Part shown: positions 34,766-46,090 of the stretch, in pieces
Layout: the number at the start of each line of letters is the position of its first letter
Position numbering within the stretch: the first letter of the stretch is position 1
Assembly: GCA_036346275.1 (NCBI GenBank)
Contig: CM070711.1
Location: 64,023,078 to 64,087,077, forward strand
Direction of reading: 5' to 3'
Length of the DNA: 64,000 nt
From: Otatea glauca
Taxonomy: Eukaryota > Streptophyta > Magnoliopsida > Poales > Poaceae
Made by a program: the position numbers and the translations under genes
The notes under the pieces: generated by a model
Told to the model about the DNA's origin: nothing
What the model saw: the letters and a program-made list of their open reading frames with translations, nothing else
Database searches by the model: none

Positions 34766-35490
34766 TATTTCGATTAATACGAGAATTTCTAAATTTTAAG
34801 ATTATTATGAGATTTTTTCTCTTAAAACGAAGAAAGTGTTTTGAATATCATCTATTGTTTATAGATGTATAAATGTATACAGATAGATATAAAGCTCTTG
34901 GTTCCATCGAAAAAAAATCAGGCACCTCCGTGAGGTGCTGCCAGCCTGCCACTACCTACTATACATCTCGTGTGGCATCTACCAGCTGCTGCTCTGGCTC
35001 ATCCTGTTCTGCGTGCATCTATTTCTGCCGCTCACTCCATTGTTCGTTCTCGGTGCCTATTGATTCCTTGTTCTTTGGTTGGATGTCTTTTTTTTCTGTC
35101 GTCTTGTGCGTAGCCAACGAGACTTACACGATCGTCTGCACTGGGATCAAAGCCGGCTCAATTATCGGCTGCTTGACTCAGGACGGATCTAGGAGTGTAT
35201 GGTATGCTTGGGCATCTCAAATTTTTTAAAAATATCATAGATTATTTTTTAATGGGCTAAATTTATTGATTAAATTGGTTCTGATTTTAGTTGTTTGATA
35301 TTTTAAGACCTTAGAACAATTTATATTATATTTTCAGCAAATTTTAAATATATGTGTTAAATTTATGACATTACAAAATTATTGTACAAGGTTACGCACT
35401 CTTAGAAAATTTTCAAGTTCCTCCTGCTGCTTGTGTTCTAGGTGTCCATCGCTCGCAGGTGGTCCTTTGTCTACGGGAAGCTAACAAAAG

Positions 35491-36282
35491 GACCCCAGTT
35501 TGGGAGTTTTTTTTACTGTTCTACCTCAACGCGTTTTATTTTATTTCATAATTAGCTGTTGATTTGACAAAATAGTAAAAATAGTCTCTGAACAGTAAAA
35601 TCGAGCGGACGTGGATCGCGGAAATTTTTTTATACGATTTCCAGCGGACTGGATCCGCAGTTTATTTTTTGTTTATTCGGTTTCCAGTGGACGGATCCGC
35701 AGTATTTTTTCTCGGCGAGCTACAGTAAAAAATTTCCAACGGACTGGAACCGCTGGAATCGACCGAATCCAGTGGCTCCAGTCCGCTGGAATTCGGTGGG
35801 GGCCGGCCGGGCACAGGGAACTTGCTAGTATGTTATGCTATTTCACTTCAATTAATTAACTGTCTTAACCTAGTGTATCAAGTTGAAACCCATGCATCTT
35901 TGGATAACTCAACGCATCTTTCTTTTCTTGTTTCTTCGTCGACAGATTGCTGAAGCTGAAATTCTCGAAGATGCCCTCACCGAATTCCAGTGGACTAGAA
36001 CCGTTGGATTCGGTCGATTCCAACGGTTCTAGTCCGCTGGAAATTTTTGACTGTGGCTCGTGGGAAAAAAATTACTGCAGATCCAGTCCACTGGAAACCG
36101 AATAAACAAAAAAATAAACTACGGATCCGGTCCACTGGAAATTGTATAAAAAAATTCCCGTGATCCACGTCCGCTCGATTTTACTGTTTAGAGGCCATTT
36201 TTGCTATTTTGTCGGATCAACGGCTAATCGGGAAAAATAAAATGCGTCGGGCTAGAACACTAAAAAATTCCCAGTTTGCCCC
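35491..36282. mobile_element. Foldback element with arms of about 300 bp
   Basis: The left arm (35491-35800) and right arm (about 35975-36282) are inverted copies. Left CCAGTTTGGGAG..AGCGGACGTGGATCGCGG faces right CCGTGATCCACGTCCGCT..CTCCCAGTTTG-type sequence. Each arm repeats ccag.ggact..ccgctgga units. The 175-bp centre is unique and non-coding. Long arms with a short loop suit a MULE-derived or foldback MITE. The flanks are A-rich, so the target duplication is ambiguous. Confidence 0.75.
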
Positions 36283-36376
36283 AAAAAAAAGTCGTCAGGT
36301 GATCAGGCTTGGCCCAAATAAACAAGAAACATGCTAGCTCAGCCGTAAGAGGTGAAAAACTGCTATAGAGGCTACT

Positions 36377-36730
36377 AGGGCTGTAAAAAAAGCTCGAGAC
36401 TCATGAGCTACTCGAGCTCGCCTCGCGAGAGGCTCGGTTGGAGCTCTGAATGAGCCGAACTCGAGCTCGCGAGCTTAACTGAGCCGAGATCGAATAGCTC
36501 GCGAGTCTATTCGAGTTTGGACCGAGCTTTCTTGAGCTGAGCTTACTCGGGTTTGTTACCGAGCTTACTTGAACTTACCAAGTTTACTGAGCTCGAGTCT
36601 ACTCAAGCTTGGACCGAGCTGAGCTCGAGCCTGGATCGAGGCTCGGACCCCAACTCGAGTTCGGCTCGAGTTTTACCGAGCTCAAGCCTGGAGGGCCAGG
36701 CTCACTTGAGCTCGGCTCGTTTATAGCCCT
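36377..36730. mobile_element. GAGCTCG-rich repeat element with AGGGCTGTAAA ends
   Basis: The ends AGGGCTGTAAA and TTTATAGCCCT are imperfectly inverted and flanked by ACT on both sides. The inside is a run of gagctcgag/ctcgagc/gagccga words. Dispersed plant repeats of this kind are often assigned to hAT-type MITEs; the family here is a guess. Confidence 0.5.
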
Positions 36731-36839
36731 ACTTACGCCATAATGGGGGCACCGATTTTTTTTCTGTATTTGCGCCTACGTGCGGGAAGGATGTTGCAAC
36801 AAACAAATCAAGGGGGAAGAGGACAGTTGCTGCTCAATC

Positions 36840-37060
36840 CGTAGTTATACCGGTTGGTAGATCTGTATGTACCATTTCGATACTTAAACCACCATTTCGA
36901 TAGTTAAACTAGTACAAAATAGTTATATATACCGTACCAGCCTTAATATCGGTTAATATCGGCCATACTGATATCGGTTAATACCAGCTTCGATGCCGAC
37001 CAATACCGGCCATACCGCTTTGGTACCTATCAATACACGTCGTACCGGTGGAATTGATAA
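36840..37060. repeat. Ataccggtt-type degenerate repeat
   Basis: Many overlapping variants of ataccggttaatatcggcc occur, giving low complexity. No ORF or boundary signal is seen. Confidence 0.55.
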
Positions 37061-37181
37061 TATATTGAACTATATATATTTGATAGTACTACTATGTATT
37101 TGGAGTAATATTATAAGTGAAATTTGGTGTACATATAATTAAACATGTGTATACTTATAAATATATATTATTATATTAAGG

Positions 37182-37701
37182 AATAAATCTATTTTACACC
37201 CTCAACTTTTTAAAAAGTCTATTCAACACCCTCAACTACAAAACCGGCTGTTTAACCCCCTAAACTTACAAAATCGGGTAAATTTACACCTTAAACTGGT
37301 TTTAGAGGGTGGTTTTGATAATTTAGATCCCACTCAAGATGATTTTTGCCATATTGGTAGCTACTTCTTCGAGTTTTGATAATAAGGATCTAATTCAAAG
37401 GTATTCACATCAACATTATCGACCTCTTTCTCACTCCTTTTCTCACTATATACATTCTCTTTTTTCTTTCCGTTATCATTACTTCTCTCATTTGGATCTG
37501 CATCAGCAAAAATTGATGACACAGCTGCTAACGTAGCAAAAAAACCACAAAAAAACACCCTAAGTTAGATCCCTATTAGCAAAACCGTCTTAATGTGTAA
37601 ATTGATCGGATTTTATAAGTTTGGATGTTAAATACCTGATTTTATAGTTGAGTGTGTTAAATGGATTTTTTAAAAAGTGGAGGAGTGAAAAATGGATTTA
37701 A
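37182..37701. mobile_element. Inverted-repeat element with arms of about 130 bp
   Basis: The left arm starts AATAAATCTATTTTACACCC and the right arm, inverted, starts TTAAATCCATTTTTCACTCC. Similarity continues through the caacttttt.aaaa, accctcaacta.aaaac and aaacttacaaaatc words for about 130 bp. The centre (about 37315-37565) has no coding signal. Exact ends and target duplication are not certain. Confidence 0.65.
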
Positions 37702-37911
37702 ATGTTACATCGATATAGATCAATACCAAAATGTATTATTCTACTAGCCAAACCGATTAGTCTTCGGCGCGGTGCTAACAAGTGTGGCTCAATCCCCATT
37801 TGATCCCGGCCCACCCATACAGGCCGTTCGATGGAAGCAGCCGGAGCCTACTGCGGTGGCTCGATCCCAAGGTCGTTGTGCTTGTGCCGAACAAATGAGG
37901 TGAGGTGCGTT

Positions 37912-37916
37912 GTCGC
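37912..37916. repeat. Target-site duplication of Copia C, left
   Basis: GTCGC matches GTCGC at 44491-44495, directly outside the LTRs. Confidence 0.95.
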
Positions 37917-38143
37917 TGTTAAGGAACCTCGCTATCGAATAGTCCGGGGTTCCCGAACAGATCTGAAGTGGAGAACAGAAAGAGAGAGAGACACGTGTTT
38001 AGGGAGAGCGAAAGCGGAAATTCTTTATTGCTAATGAATTCTGGTACATGGGGGGACCCCTCCTCCTCCTTTTATAGCGCTTTCTAGGGTTTTGGCTAAG
38101 GGACCACATGGGCCTTCCAATGGGCTATTAGGGTTTCTTAACA
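37917..38143 (-). repeat. 3' LTR of Copia C
   Basis: 227 bp, TGTTAAGG..TTAACA, followed inside by the polypurine tract complement CTCCCCCTTGGG. It carries the TATAAAAG word on the minus strand. Confidence 0.95.
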
Positions 38144-38383
38144 CTCCCCCTTGGGTCCTTTGCCGCGAGATGCATATGCCTCAAAAACTCCGAAAAACCC
38201 GGTGGAAAAATACTTGGAGAAAGAGTACATAGCATACGCTTACTATGTTGCACGAATTGCCTCGTTAAAACCTTACGCAAGAAAACTTCAGAAAAACTTG
38301 CTAAGGAAAAAGAGTACAATTCTCCCAACTTCAATTGCTAATCTTGAGATTTATGTTGGGTATTCATAATTCATGTTCGAGAT

Positions 38384-38991
38384 TCATGCGGGAGTATGTG
38401 ACATATCTCCCCAAATCTGCACTTCTCTAAGTCTCATCATCCCAATTCCTTTCACGCACCTTTCAAAGGTAGATCTTTGGGAGTGATTTAGTGAACAAAT
38501 CGCAAGATTTTCACATGACTTAGTATGCAATATCTTAATCTCGTTCATCTTATGCAATTCATGAGCATAGAAGAACTTGGGGTTGATATGCTTCGTGAGA
38601 TTGCTCTTCACATAACCCATCCGTGCTTGGGCAACACAAGTGCATTATCTTCATAGATTATCGTGGAGTTTGCTCAATGTTCAAACCACATGACTTACGG
38701 ATGTGGTGAACCATTCTTCCGAGCCATGCACATTCACGTGATGCTTCATACAAAGCGATGATTTCGAGTGGTTTGTCGACGTCGAGACAAGAGTGCGCTT
38801 AGGCGACTTCCAAGAAATTGCTTTGTTCCTCCACATAGGAAAACATAGCGGTTTGGGACTTGCCGGTATCGGTCCGATAAATACCCGACATCGGCATAGC
38901 CAATCAAATTCAATTCATTATTTCTTCGAAAAATGGACCAAGGTCTTTGCTTCCTTGGAGGTAGCGGAAGATGTCCTTGATCCCTTTCCAA
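38384..38991 (-). pseudogene. Copia C RNase H and connection fragments
   Basis: The minus strand reads GYVKSNLTKHINPKFFYAHE and HTKSCENLA (38620-38384), then NELNLIGYADVGYLSD (38991-38746). The LADLFTKSL motif is lost to a frameshift around 38500. Confidence 0.84.
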
Positions 38992-39146
38992 TGCCTTTTG
39001 GTGGGTTACGCCTTTGTCGAGCTAGCAAACGAACGCAATGTCCGGTCTAGTGCTATTCGCAAGGTACATGAGCGCTCCAATTGCACTCGGATATGGGAAT
39101 TCTGCTCCCGGGACTTCCTCCCCTCTTCTCTAGGTGCAGTATGGGT

Positions 39147-40019
39147 CTAGATGCGCTTGGAGTGACCTTGAGCCATTGGAGTCTTCGCAGGATATGCTTT
39201 TTCAAATCCAAACCTTTCCAACACTTTCTCGCGTGTAGGTTGATTGATGTACCAAGATTCCTCCTTGGACATGTTCAAGTGCAAGCCTAAACAAAACTTG
39301 GTTTTACCCAAATCTTTCATTTCAAACTCGGACTTCAAGTATGAGCATGCCTCTTCAATTTCTTCATCCATCCCAATGATGTTCAAGTCATCTACATAGA
39401 CGGAGATTATCTGAGAATCCATTCGGGATCATTGTATAAACACACATGGACAATCTTCATTGTTTGTGTAGCCTTTCTTGCAGAAAAGTCACTCAGCGAT
39501 TGTACCACATTCTTCTGATCGCTTGACCCATACAATGATTTCTCCAATTTCACATCAGAGTTTCTATTTGCTCCATCTTGGTTCGGGATAGGAATACCTT
39601 AGGTACTTTCATGTATATCTCGAATCCAAGTTTCCATCTGGTATCTTTGTGACAACATCCATTAGCTTCATTCTCAACTTCAAGTTGATGCCATTGAGAT
39701 CAAATATCTAAAGGTAATTCCTCCCATGACCGGAGAATAGGTTTCTTCATAATCAACTCCGGGGCGTTGAGTGAAACCTTGAGCTACAAGCCTTGCTTTG
39801 TACCTTACAACCGTTGTTTTCATTTCTCTTCGAACAAAGACCCATTTGTGACCTCACGGGTTTATATGGGGAGGTGTGCGGCATCTGAGCAAACACCTCT
39901 ATCTTGTTCGGAGAGACTAACTCGCAGATGATTGCCTTTTCCATTCTTCCCAATCTAGCCTTTTCTTGCACTCTGCGAGATGCGGGCTCGGGATCATGAT
40001 CAATGATCGAGGCAATCAT
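39147..40019 (-). pseudogene. Copia C reverse transcriptase fragments
   Basis: The 39422-39147 frame holds ISVYVDDLNIIGMDEE and FEMKDLGKTKFCLGLHL, including the YVDD active site. N-terminal RT words lie near 39840-39780 in other frames. Indels prevent any full-length RT. Confidence 0.86.
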
Positions 40020-40645
40020 CTTTGCGAAGTATGCATCAACGTTGGTTTTGCTCTATTCAGGATTCTCCTGTTATTACAAAGTTTATGGCCATTTCTTCAT
40101 GGGGTGCTTCATGCACTTCTACTTGCTCTTATTTGCTATTCCCTATCGCAGAGCAAGTTCCTTTAGCTTTCATCGCCTATGTGTGCGCACACATTATTTC
40201 CGTGCTTCCTTCAATGGAAGATTCAAGTGCGGAATTGCCTTTTCCATTGGCTTCTTTCCAGTGCGGTCTCAACTGCTCCCCTTCTTTCCTTGGGGCATTT
40301 TCATGATTGGTTGTGGTAAGTCCTCTGCTTGATTTTCTCAGGCGTCTCCGGTACTTTGGGTTTGAGGAGCAGATTACTGCTCTTTTCTTTGAGGCCTCTG
40401 AGCAGGTTGAGGGATACCTTCTATTTTCTTTGGTATTTCCACCCTCTCTCGTGCATTCCTTGCGGGTACATGCGACTTAACCACGCCCTTCGATCACAAA
40501 ATGATCAGGCGGTTCATTTGCTAAATTACGCAAATCAATTATCTTACGGACTTCTTGATTTGCTTCATTAGTTCGGGGTCATGTGCGGGATCGGTGGAAT
40601 GCCATATGATTTCCGGTATTTTTCATCAAAGGTTGATTTCCTCCC

Positions 40646-41960
40646 CTAATGACGGAAGCGATCCTCGTCAAAGATGCAATCGAATCGGTCAGTATGCAAG
40701 TCTCGATCATGGGTTCCAAATACGATTATGGATGCACTCTCATAACCAACGATATCCCGGACTTGCGGAGAGGGCCCATTGCGATCCGTGAGGGGTGGTA
40801 TAGGTACATATACCATACACCCAAATTTTCTAATATGGGAGATCTTGGGATGATCCGTGCACAAGTTGCATAGGAGAATGGATGTTGTAGGCCGACGGTG
40901 CAAATTGATAAGAGCTGCTGCGTGCGAGATCGCGTGTCCCCAACAAGTGTTGGGCAAGTTACAACTCTGCAAAAGCGGTGCGGCAATGAACTTGATCCTC
41001 TTTATTAGTGCTTCGCTAGTCCGCTCTGCGTATGAGCGTGCGGTGCAGAGTGCTCAATCTGCTATCCTCGTTCTTTGTGCAATAATCATCAAATGCCTTT
41101 GAAGTAAATTCTCGGCATTGTCCATTCTAATGGACTTCACGCGATGATCGGGAAAGCATTCTTAATTCTTATGATCTGCGAGATCGACTTTGCAAAAGCA
41201 TGGTTTCTTGTTGACAACAAGCATACATGCGACCATTTCGAGAAGCATCGATGAGCACCATAAAGTATCGAAGCGGCCTCGACAGGCTGAATCGGACCGC
41301 AAATATCCCCTGGATGCGTTCGGGAATGCGAGGATTTCACTTTGCACTTTCATAACAGAGGGTCTAGTTATTAATTTCCGGTGGCACATGCAGGGCACAC
41401 AAAATCTTCATGATTCGGAAAATTTTTAACACTAATGCCATGACCCTGTGAGTTGTTCACTATATTTCTCATCATTCTAAGACCAGGATGACCTAATCTA
41501 CCATGCCATAAAGAAAATAACTCGAGCTTCTAAAAGCAGTCTTCAAGGAAGTATACACTTGGTGCATGAATATTCGTGTAGTACAACCCAGATTCATATG
41601 AGGACATTTTTCTAATACCATTTTTCCACATACCGCGTGCTTCACAATGCACAAGTATTCTTTGCCATTTTCTTCATTGGTTTCTACGTGAAAACCATTG
41701 GCGCGGATGTCTTTAAAGCTTAAGAGAGTGCGCGTTGATTCGAGGTACAAAAGGGCTTCTTCAATTACCAAAGTTGTACCCATAGGCAATATAATAGTGG
41801 CTCTTCTGAGCCGATTACATATGAGTCGCTTCTGCGATCGTAGTAATCTTTCCAAATTCTTCGTGATCATTGGAAATACTTAGACTCTCTTAAGATGGTA
41901 TTTGTTGTGCCACTGTCAACAATGCATATCTCTTCCATTTGGGCGCTACACGATTTCTAG
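40646..41960 (-). pseudogene. Copia C protease end and integrase fragments
   Basis: The 41870-41493 frame contains GTTLVIEEALLYLESTRTLL and SFKDIRANGFHVETNEENG, the GAG-pre-integrase region. KWSHVCLLSTRNHAFAKSI (41340-41137) is integrase core. A protease DSGTTNTIL word is read near 41930-41900. All are in different frames. Confidence 0.83.
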
Positions 41961-42639
41961 ATAAAAGAAATATAATTCCAATCAAACAGAGGCAAAATAA
42001 TTCAAATATTGCTTGCAAAATTGAAAAATACTGGAATAAAGAATAAATTGCGTATTTATTCATGAAAGAAGTATGCTCTTTACAATTCATTATTCAAAAG
42101 AAAATGCTAACAACCATAATCTAAAAGAAAATGCGATTCATGCATTTAAACGGCAGCGCACGGTTTGATCGTTCTGCTCGTCGGTAGGTTTCGTGTCCTG
42201 CGAGGACCCTAGACCAATCGCGATGCAGCTTCTTGCCCTCAAGAACTATCTTCACGTCCGATGCCCAAGTGAGGTATTTACGACCGTGCGGGGCGGTTCT
42301 TCAAACTCACGATTCACGATTCATGATTTCAAAATTACGATTTAGATTCTGCGTGTAATCGATAGAAAATGGTTGCAAAAACATAAAGTGCGTAAAAATA
42401 AATTGCTATGCATTGCAATATCTTAAATAAAGCAACGGGTTCAAAATTCATAAAGAATATTCATAAAGCAGAGAAATAAAGCAAGAAAATTAAAAACAGA
42501 GCCAAATAAATCTTCTTGATTTTACGGCAATTTTTTCAAAAATTTACGCAATTTTTCTCTTTTTTTCTTCTTCTTTTCTTTCCCTTTTATTTCTTTTCTT
42601 TTCTTTTCTTTCTTTTCCTTTCTCTTTTCCCGTGAACGG

Positions 42640-44095
42640 CTTAAATGGGCCTTGCTCGCCCATGCTACCTTGCGCTAGGGTTTCCCCTTCCGCGCGGCTT
42701 CCCTCGCGCCTTGCGCCGCTTGCCCACTTGCCTCGCGCCGCTTCGTCCGCCTTCCTCGCGCTCCTCGCGGCTGCATTCCGCCCGCCCACCTTCTCCGTGT
42801 GGCGGTTTCGCCGGCGTCGCGGGCGGGATGGCGATGGCGGCGGCATTGCTTCGAACGGCACGCAGCGGCGGCTGCTGAGCCGAGGACGAGTGGCGGCGTC
42901 GTGGCCGAGGCCCGATGGCGGCAAGGCGGCTGCGAGCCGAGGTCGAGGCGCCGGCGGCGCTGTTGCGTCTTGAGCTAAGCCGAGCGGCGGCGCGTGGCGG
43001 CGCCGCGGCTATGGCCGGCCGACGGCGCTGGGCGGCGGAGGCGGTGGCAGGCGGAGGTGGGGGTGGCGGCGGCGCGGCCGTCGTCGAGTGCCTCGGCGAC
43101 AGCGGTGCGATAGCGGAAGCCGGCGGGCGGATGCCTCGGACGCGGCGCCGCGTCGGGCCGACTTCGGGCGGAGCCGAAGGCCGCTGCTTACGCAGACGGC
43201 GATTCAGCGCGGAGGCCGGAGGCAACGACGCGTCTTGAGGCGGGTGGTGGCGCCTGCGAGGCCGAGGAGTCGCGAGCCGGGCGGCGATGGTGAAACATAA
43301 CCGTCTTGGCGGGCGAGTTCGAGCGTCTGCGCCGAGGCGGCGACGCTTCGCGGCGCTCCGACCGAGCGCGGCGGCCGAAGGCGTGGCGTCGAACGACGGC
43401 CGGATAAGCGCGGCTGCCGTAGCTGCTATGCGGGGCGGTGAAGCCTGATCTTGCGGCGAAACGGCGACAGCGGCCGAGGTCGAAGCGTCGTGCGGGCGCG
43501 TCGGGTGCCTTCTTCTTGCGCGCGGGAGCCCGGCGATCGAAGCGGCGGCCGCGGGCGGCGCGCGACGGAGGTGGCCGAGCCGACGGGCGGCGACACGCTG
43601 GCGAGGCAGGCGCAATGGCGCGAGGTGGTGGCGGGCGGCCGAGCCGACGGCGGCGCTTCACTCGAGCGAGGCCGGCGGCGCCGCGCTCTGGCCGGCAACT
43701 ACGGTGGCGCCGAGGCCGGCGACGTGGTGGCGGCGGCTTCATGCCGCGAGGCGGGCGCCGTCGCGGCGTCTCGGCGGGGCTCGGCCGCCGCTTCACGCGG
43801 TGCTCAAGGCGGAGGCGGCGCCGCCGGCGCCGGCAAGGGGCGAGGCTTGGCGTTACTGAAGTGCGCCGTTATGCGCACGGACGACCGCTACTTCCGCCGT
43901 GCGGCTTGGTCGGGCGTCGAGCCGCCGGCGGCGATCGGCGGCGGTGCCGAGCAGCCGGCGGCGCTGCGAGCCAAGTGGGGAGATGGCACGCTGCGAGGCC
44001 AATCGCGCGCGGTGGCAAAGCGGGCTTCATGCAACGACACGCGGACCGAGACAGAGGCGCGCGTTTCGTGCATGCGTTGTCGAGGTTTTTTTTCG
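42640..44095 (-). other. Extremely GC-rich block in Copia C where gag is expected
   Basis: It starts with CTTAAATGGGCCTTGC and CTAGGGTTTCC, as in Copia B, and then diverges into its own ggc/gcc-rich sequence before ending near the leader at about 44140. All frames are open by composition. The shared edges and different interior suggest rapid turnover of one structural block rather than two unrelated captures. Confidence 0.65.
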
Positions 44096-44271
44096 TAATG
44101 AGCAGTAATTCATGTATTGTGGCCGTCTTGAGAGGCGCCGGCGTTCTTCGTGTAACCGTGCCACGTGGGATAGATGCATGCATAGAAAAAGAGCGATTAG
44201 ATTCAAACGCTAATCCCACCTTTTCTCACCTTTTCAATCTGATCTCCGTAGAGCAATTCGTCGCGATAACG

Positions 44272-44490
44272 TGTTAAGGAACCTCGCTGTCGAATAGTCC
44301 GGGTTCCGAACAGATCTGAAGTGGAGAAAGAAAGAGAGAGACACGTGTTTAGGGAGAGCGGCGGAAATTCTTTATTGCTAATGAATTCTGGTACATGGGG
44401 GGACCCCCCCTCCTCCTTTTATAGCGCTTTCTAGGGTTTTGGCTAAGGGACCACATGGGCCTTCCAATGGGCTATTAGGGTTTCTTAACA
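44272..44490 (-). repeat. 5' LTR of Copia C
   Basis: 219 bp. It differs from the 3' copy by a few substitutions and several small deletions (for example ggggttccc becoming gggttcc). GATAACG-type primer-site sequence lies just inside at 44265-44271. Confidence 0.93.
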
Positions 44491-44603
44491 GTCGCCAATG
44501 TGGTTGGGGACTTGGGGGTTTCTCCCTGTTCCGTGGTATAGGACATGGGTGTCCTCTACTCTTCTCAAAATAGTACATGTAAGCAAATCCCATACGGTAC
44601 AAT

Positions 44604-45047
44604 TAGGGATGGCAATAGTTGACATAGGACATTGGAGGTTTATCGGGAAAAATATTGTCCCCGTCGGGGATCGTGGGGACGGGGACGTTCCACTATTTTC
44701 CGTCCCGGTCTCCGTGTTATCACTAATAGGTGGAAGTAAATGATCATTCTCAAAAGAAAAAATATATATGTGAGGTTATTATTAATAAATATGTTAAATA
44801 TGAATTACTCTAATGATTCACTCACACTTCAACCACACATGCACCATTACTCTAGTGATTCATTCATGTAGCATGTGATCTTTTATATAGCATTTTCGGG
44901 GATTAGTCCCCATCGAGGCCTCGCAAACCTGTCGGAGATCGGGGGCGAGGGAGAATTAAGCCCCGTGTACGGAGTTGAGAAAATTTTGCTTATCGAGGAT
45001 CGGAGATGGGAGGATGCTCCCGCGGGGATTTTCCCCGTTGCATCCTA
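44604..45047. mobile_element. hAT-like MITE
   Basis: The ends TAGGGATGGCAA and TTGCATCCTA are imperfectly inverted. The interior has paired ggggac.ggggac and cccgtcgggga/tccccg words, typical of the grass element beginning TAGGGATGGCAAT. The flanks share a tacaat word, so a degraded 8-bp duplication is possible. Confidence 0.65.
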
Positions 45048-45151
45048 GATACAATACTTGCATGCATATTTGTGTCACTTTTCAGTTCTAACAATTTTGT
45101 TTTAGCGGTTTAGCGTTACTTCACTACGGCAGTTTCTCCCCTAACGGCCGG

Positions 45152-45415
45152 GTGCCGATCCCTATATTTGTCACGCATTCAGTTTTTGCCCATCGTTGGT
45201 TGTTCATAGTTTATACTACTGTGTCAACAGTGGAAACGAAAGAACAATCAGAACACTACGGACATTGGAAGAATCACGTTTCTTTCGACCGAGTTGCCGT
45301 CGGAGGCTCGGAGCCACTCGAATCCTACCAAATTGTTAAAGATTATTACGGACACGATGCTCCCGATCCAGCTGCTTACATATCCCCCACCCCCAAACCC
45401 CCAATCATCGAATAA
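45152..45415 (+). CDS. Unrecognised 87-codon ORF, hypothetical
   Basis: An open frame from ATG to TAA lies between the hAT-like MITE and the CACTA-like element. Its C-terminal half (YQIVKDYYGHDAPDPAAYI) has ordinary protein composition, unlike nearby low-complexity frames. The first 25 residues are hydrophobic (FVTHSVFAHRWLFIVYTTV). No domain was recognised, no second exon was found, and the ORF may be chance. Confidence 0.2.
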   Translation: MPIPIFVTHSVFAHRWLFIVYTTVSTVETKEQSEHYGHWKNHVSFDRVAVGGSEPLESYQIVKDYYGHDAPDPAAYISPTPKPPIIE

Positions 45416-45654
45416 CACATGCGCATGAGCTCGGTGCTTCCGTCACCACGTCGTTGTGGAACAGGTTGCGATACACAGCTCGGCAACACGTATCAACACC
45501 GTGCAATCTCTGTACAGCCAGTTAGTACTTCACACTTAATAGTTAATACTACTCGAGTTAAAGATTCCCCTTCATTTCAACCGTTCGAGTCTCTTATACT
45601 CTGATTTCTTCCGGAACGTACACTACTACTACTGCTACACGAATATAAATCATA

Positions 45655-45875
45655 ATCAATTCTTTTTTATTATCACAGTCGGTTCTGATAGCGACACAAA
45701 GTCATAAGACAGAGATGAGACGTTGCTATTACAGTCGGTTCTTATCCAATAGAGATGACCCCATCATCTCTATCGCTTCTTCTAAAGAATCGATATCGCT
45801 TCTTACAAAGAATCGATAGAGATGACTCTCTTATCTCTATCGTTTTCTTCTCAAAACCGATAGAGATGAGGAGGT
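45655..45875. repeat. Left subterminal repeats of the CACTA-like element
   Basis: Repeated tcggttct, gatagagatga and atcgcttctt words occur in both orientations, matching in kind the words at the other end (tcggttct, gaagcgatagtgatg). Confidence 0.65.
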
Positions 45876-45889
45876 GTGATGTTTTCCAA

Positions 45890-46090
45890 TTCATCCTTCA
45901 ATCAGCACATATTTCATACAGTATGCACATATCACATTCACACAGCAATAGCACACATTATTCACATATCACATTCACAGAACACAAACACTTTATTACA
46001 ACACATATCACATCCGTTCACAAAACAGAACTCAAATATGCTTCACAGTCATTACACATGCAATCGCATTCACATATGTAATATTGTTCA
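45890..46090. repeat. Cacatatcacattcac-type tandem repeats
   Basis: Short variants of cacatatcacattcaca recur about six times. The stretch is non-coding. Confidence 0.6.

Larger units (their letters stand above)
37917..44490 (-). mobile_element. Copia C: full-length sister of Copia B
   Basis: LTRs at 37917-38143 and 44272-44490 with the GTCGC target duplication bound a 6574-bp element on the minus strand. Domain order equals Copia B: GC-rich block, protease, GAG-pre-integrase, integrase, RT and RNase H, all fragmented. Long stretches match Copia B almost base for base, but each carries private small indels. It has the same missing gag. It sits 16 kb from B in the same orientation and with a different target site, so it is an independent insertion and not a segmental copy. 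Confidence 0.93.

Noticed and set aside
34873..35229. 118-codon Cys/Ser-rich ORF
   Set aside because: No signal peptide logic or domain. It is followed by AT-rich DNA and no splice signals support it.
42632..44277. Long ORFs in the GC-rich block of Copia C, up to 316 codons
   Set aside because: Same composition effect as in Copia B, and the translations of the two blocks do not match each other, unlike the surrounding pol remnants.
45122..45165. CACTACGGCAG at 45124 as the left end of the CACTA-like element
   Set aside because: No matching inverted end or 3-bp duplication was found for it, whereas CACTACTAC at 45621 has GTA duplications with the right end.
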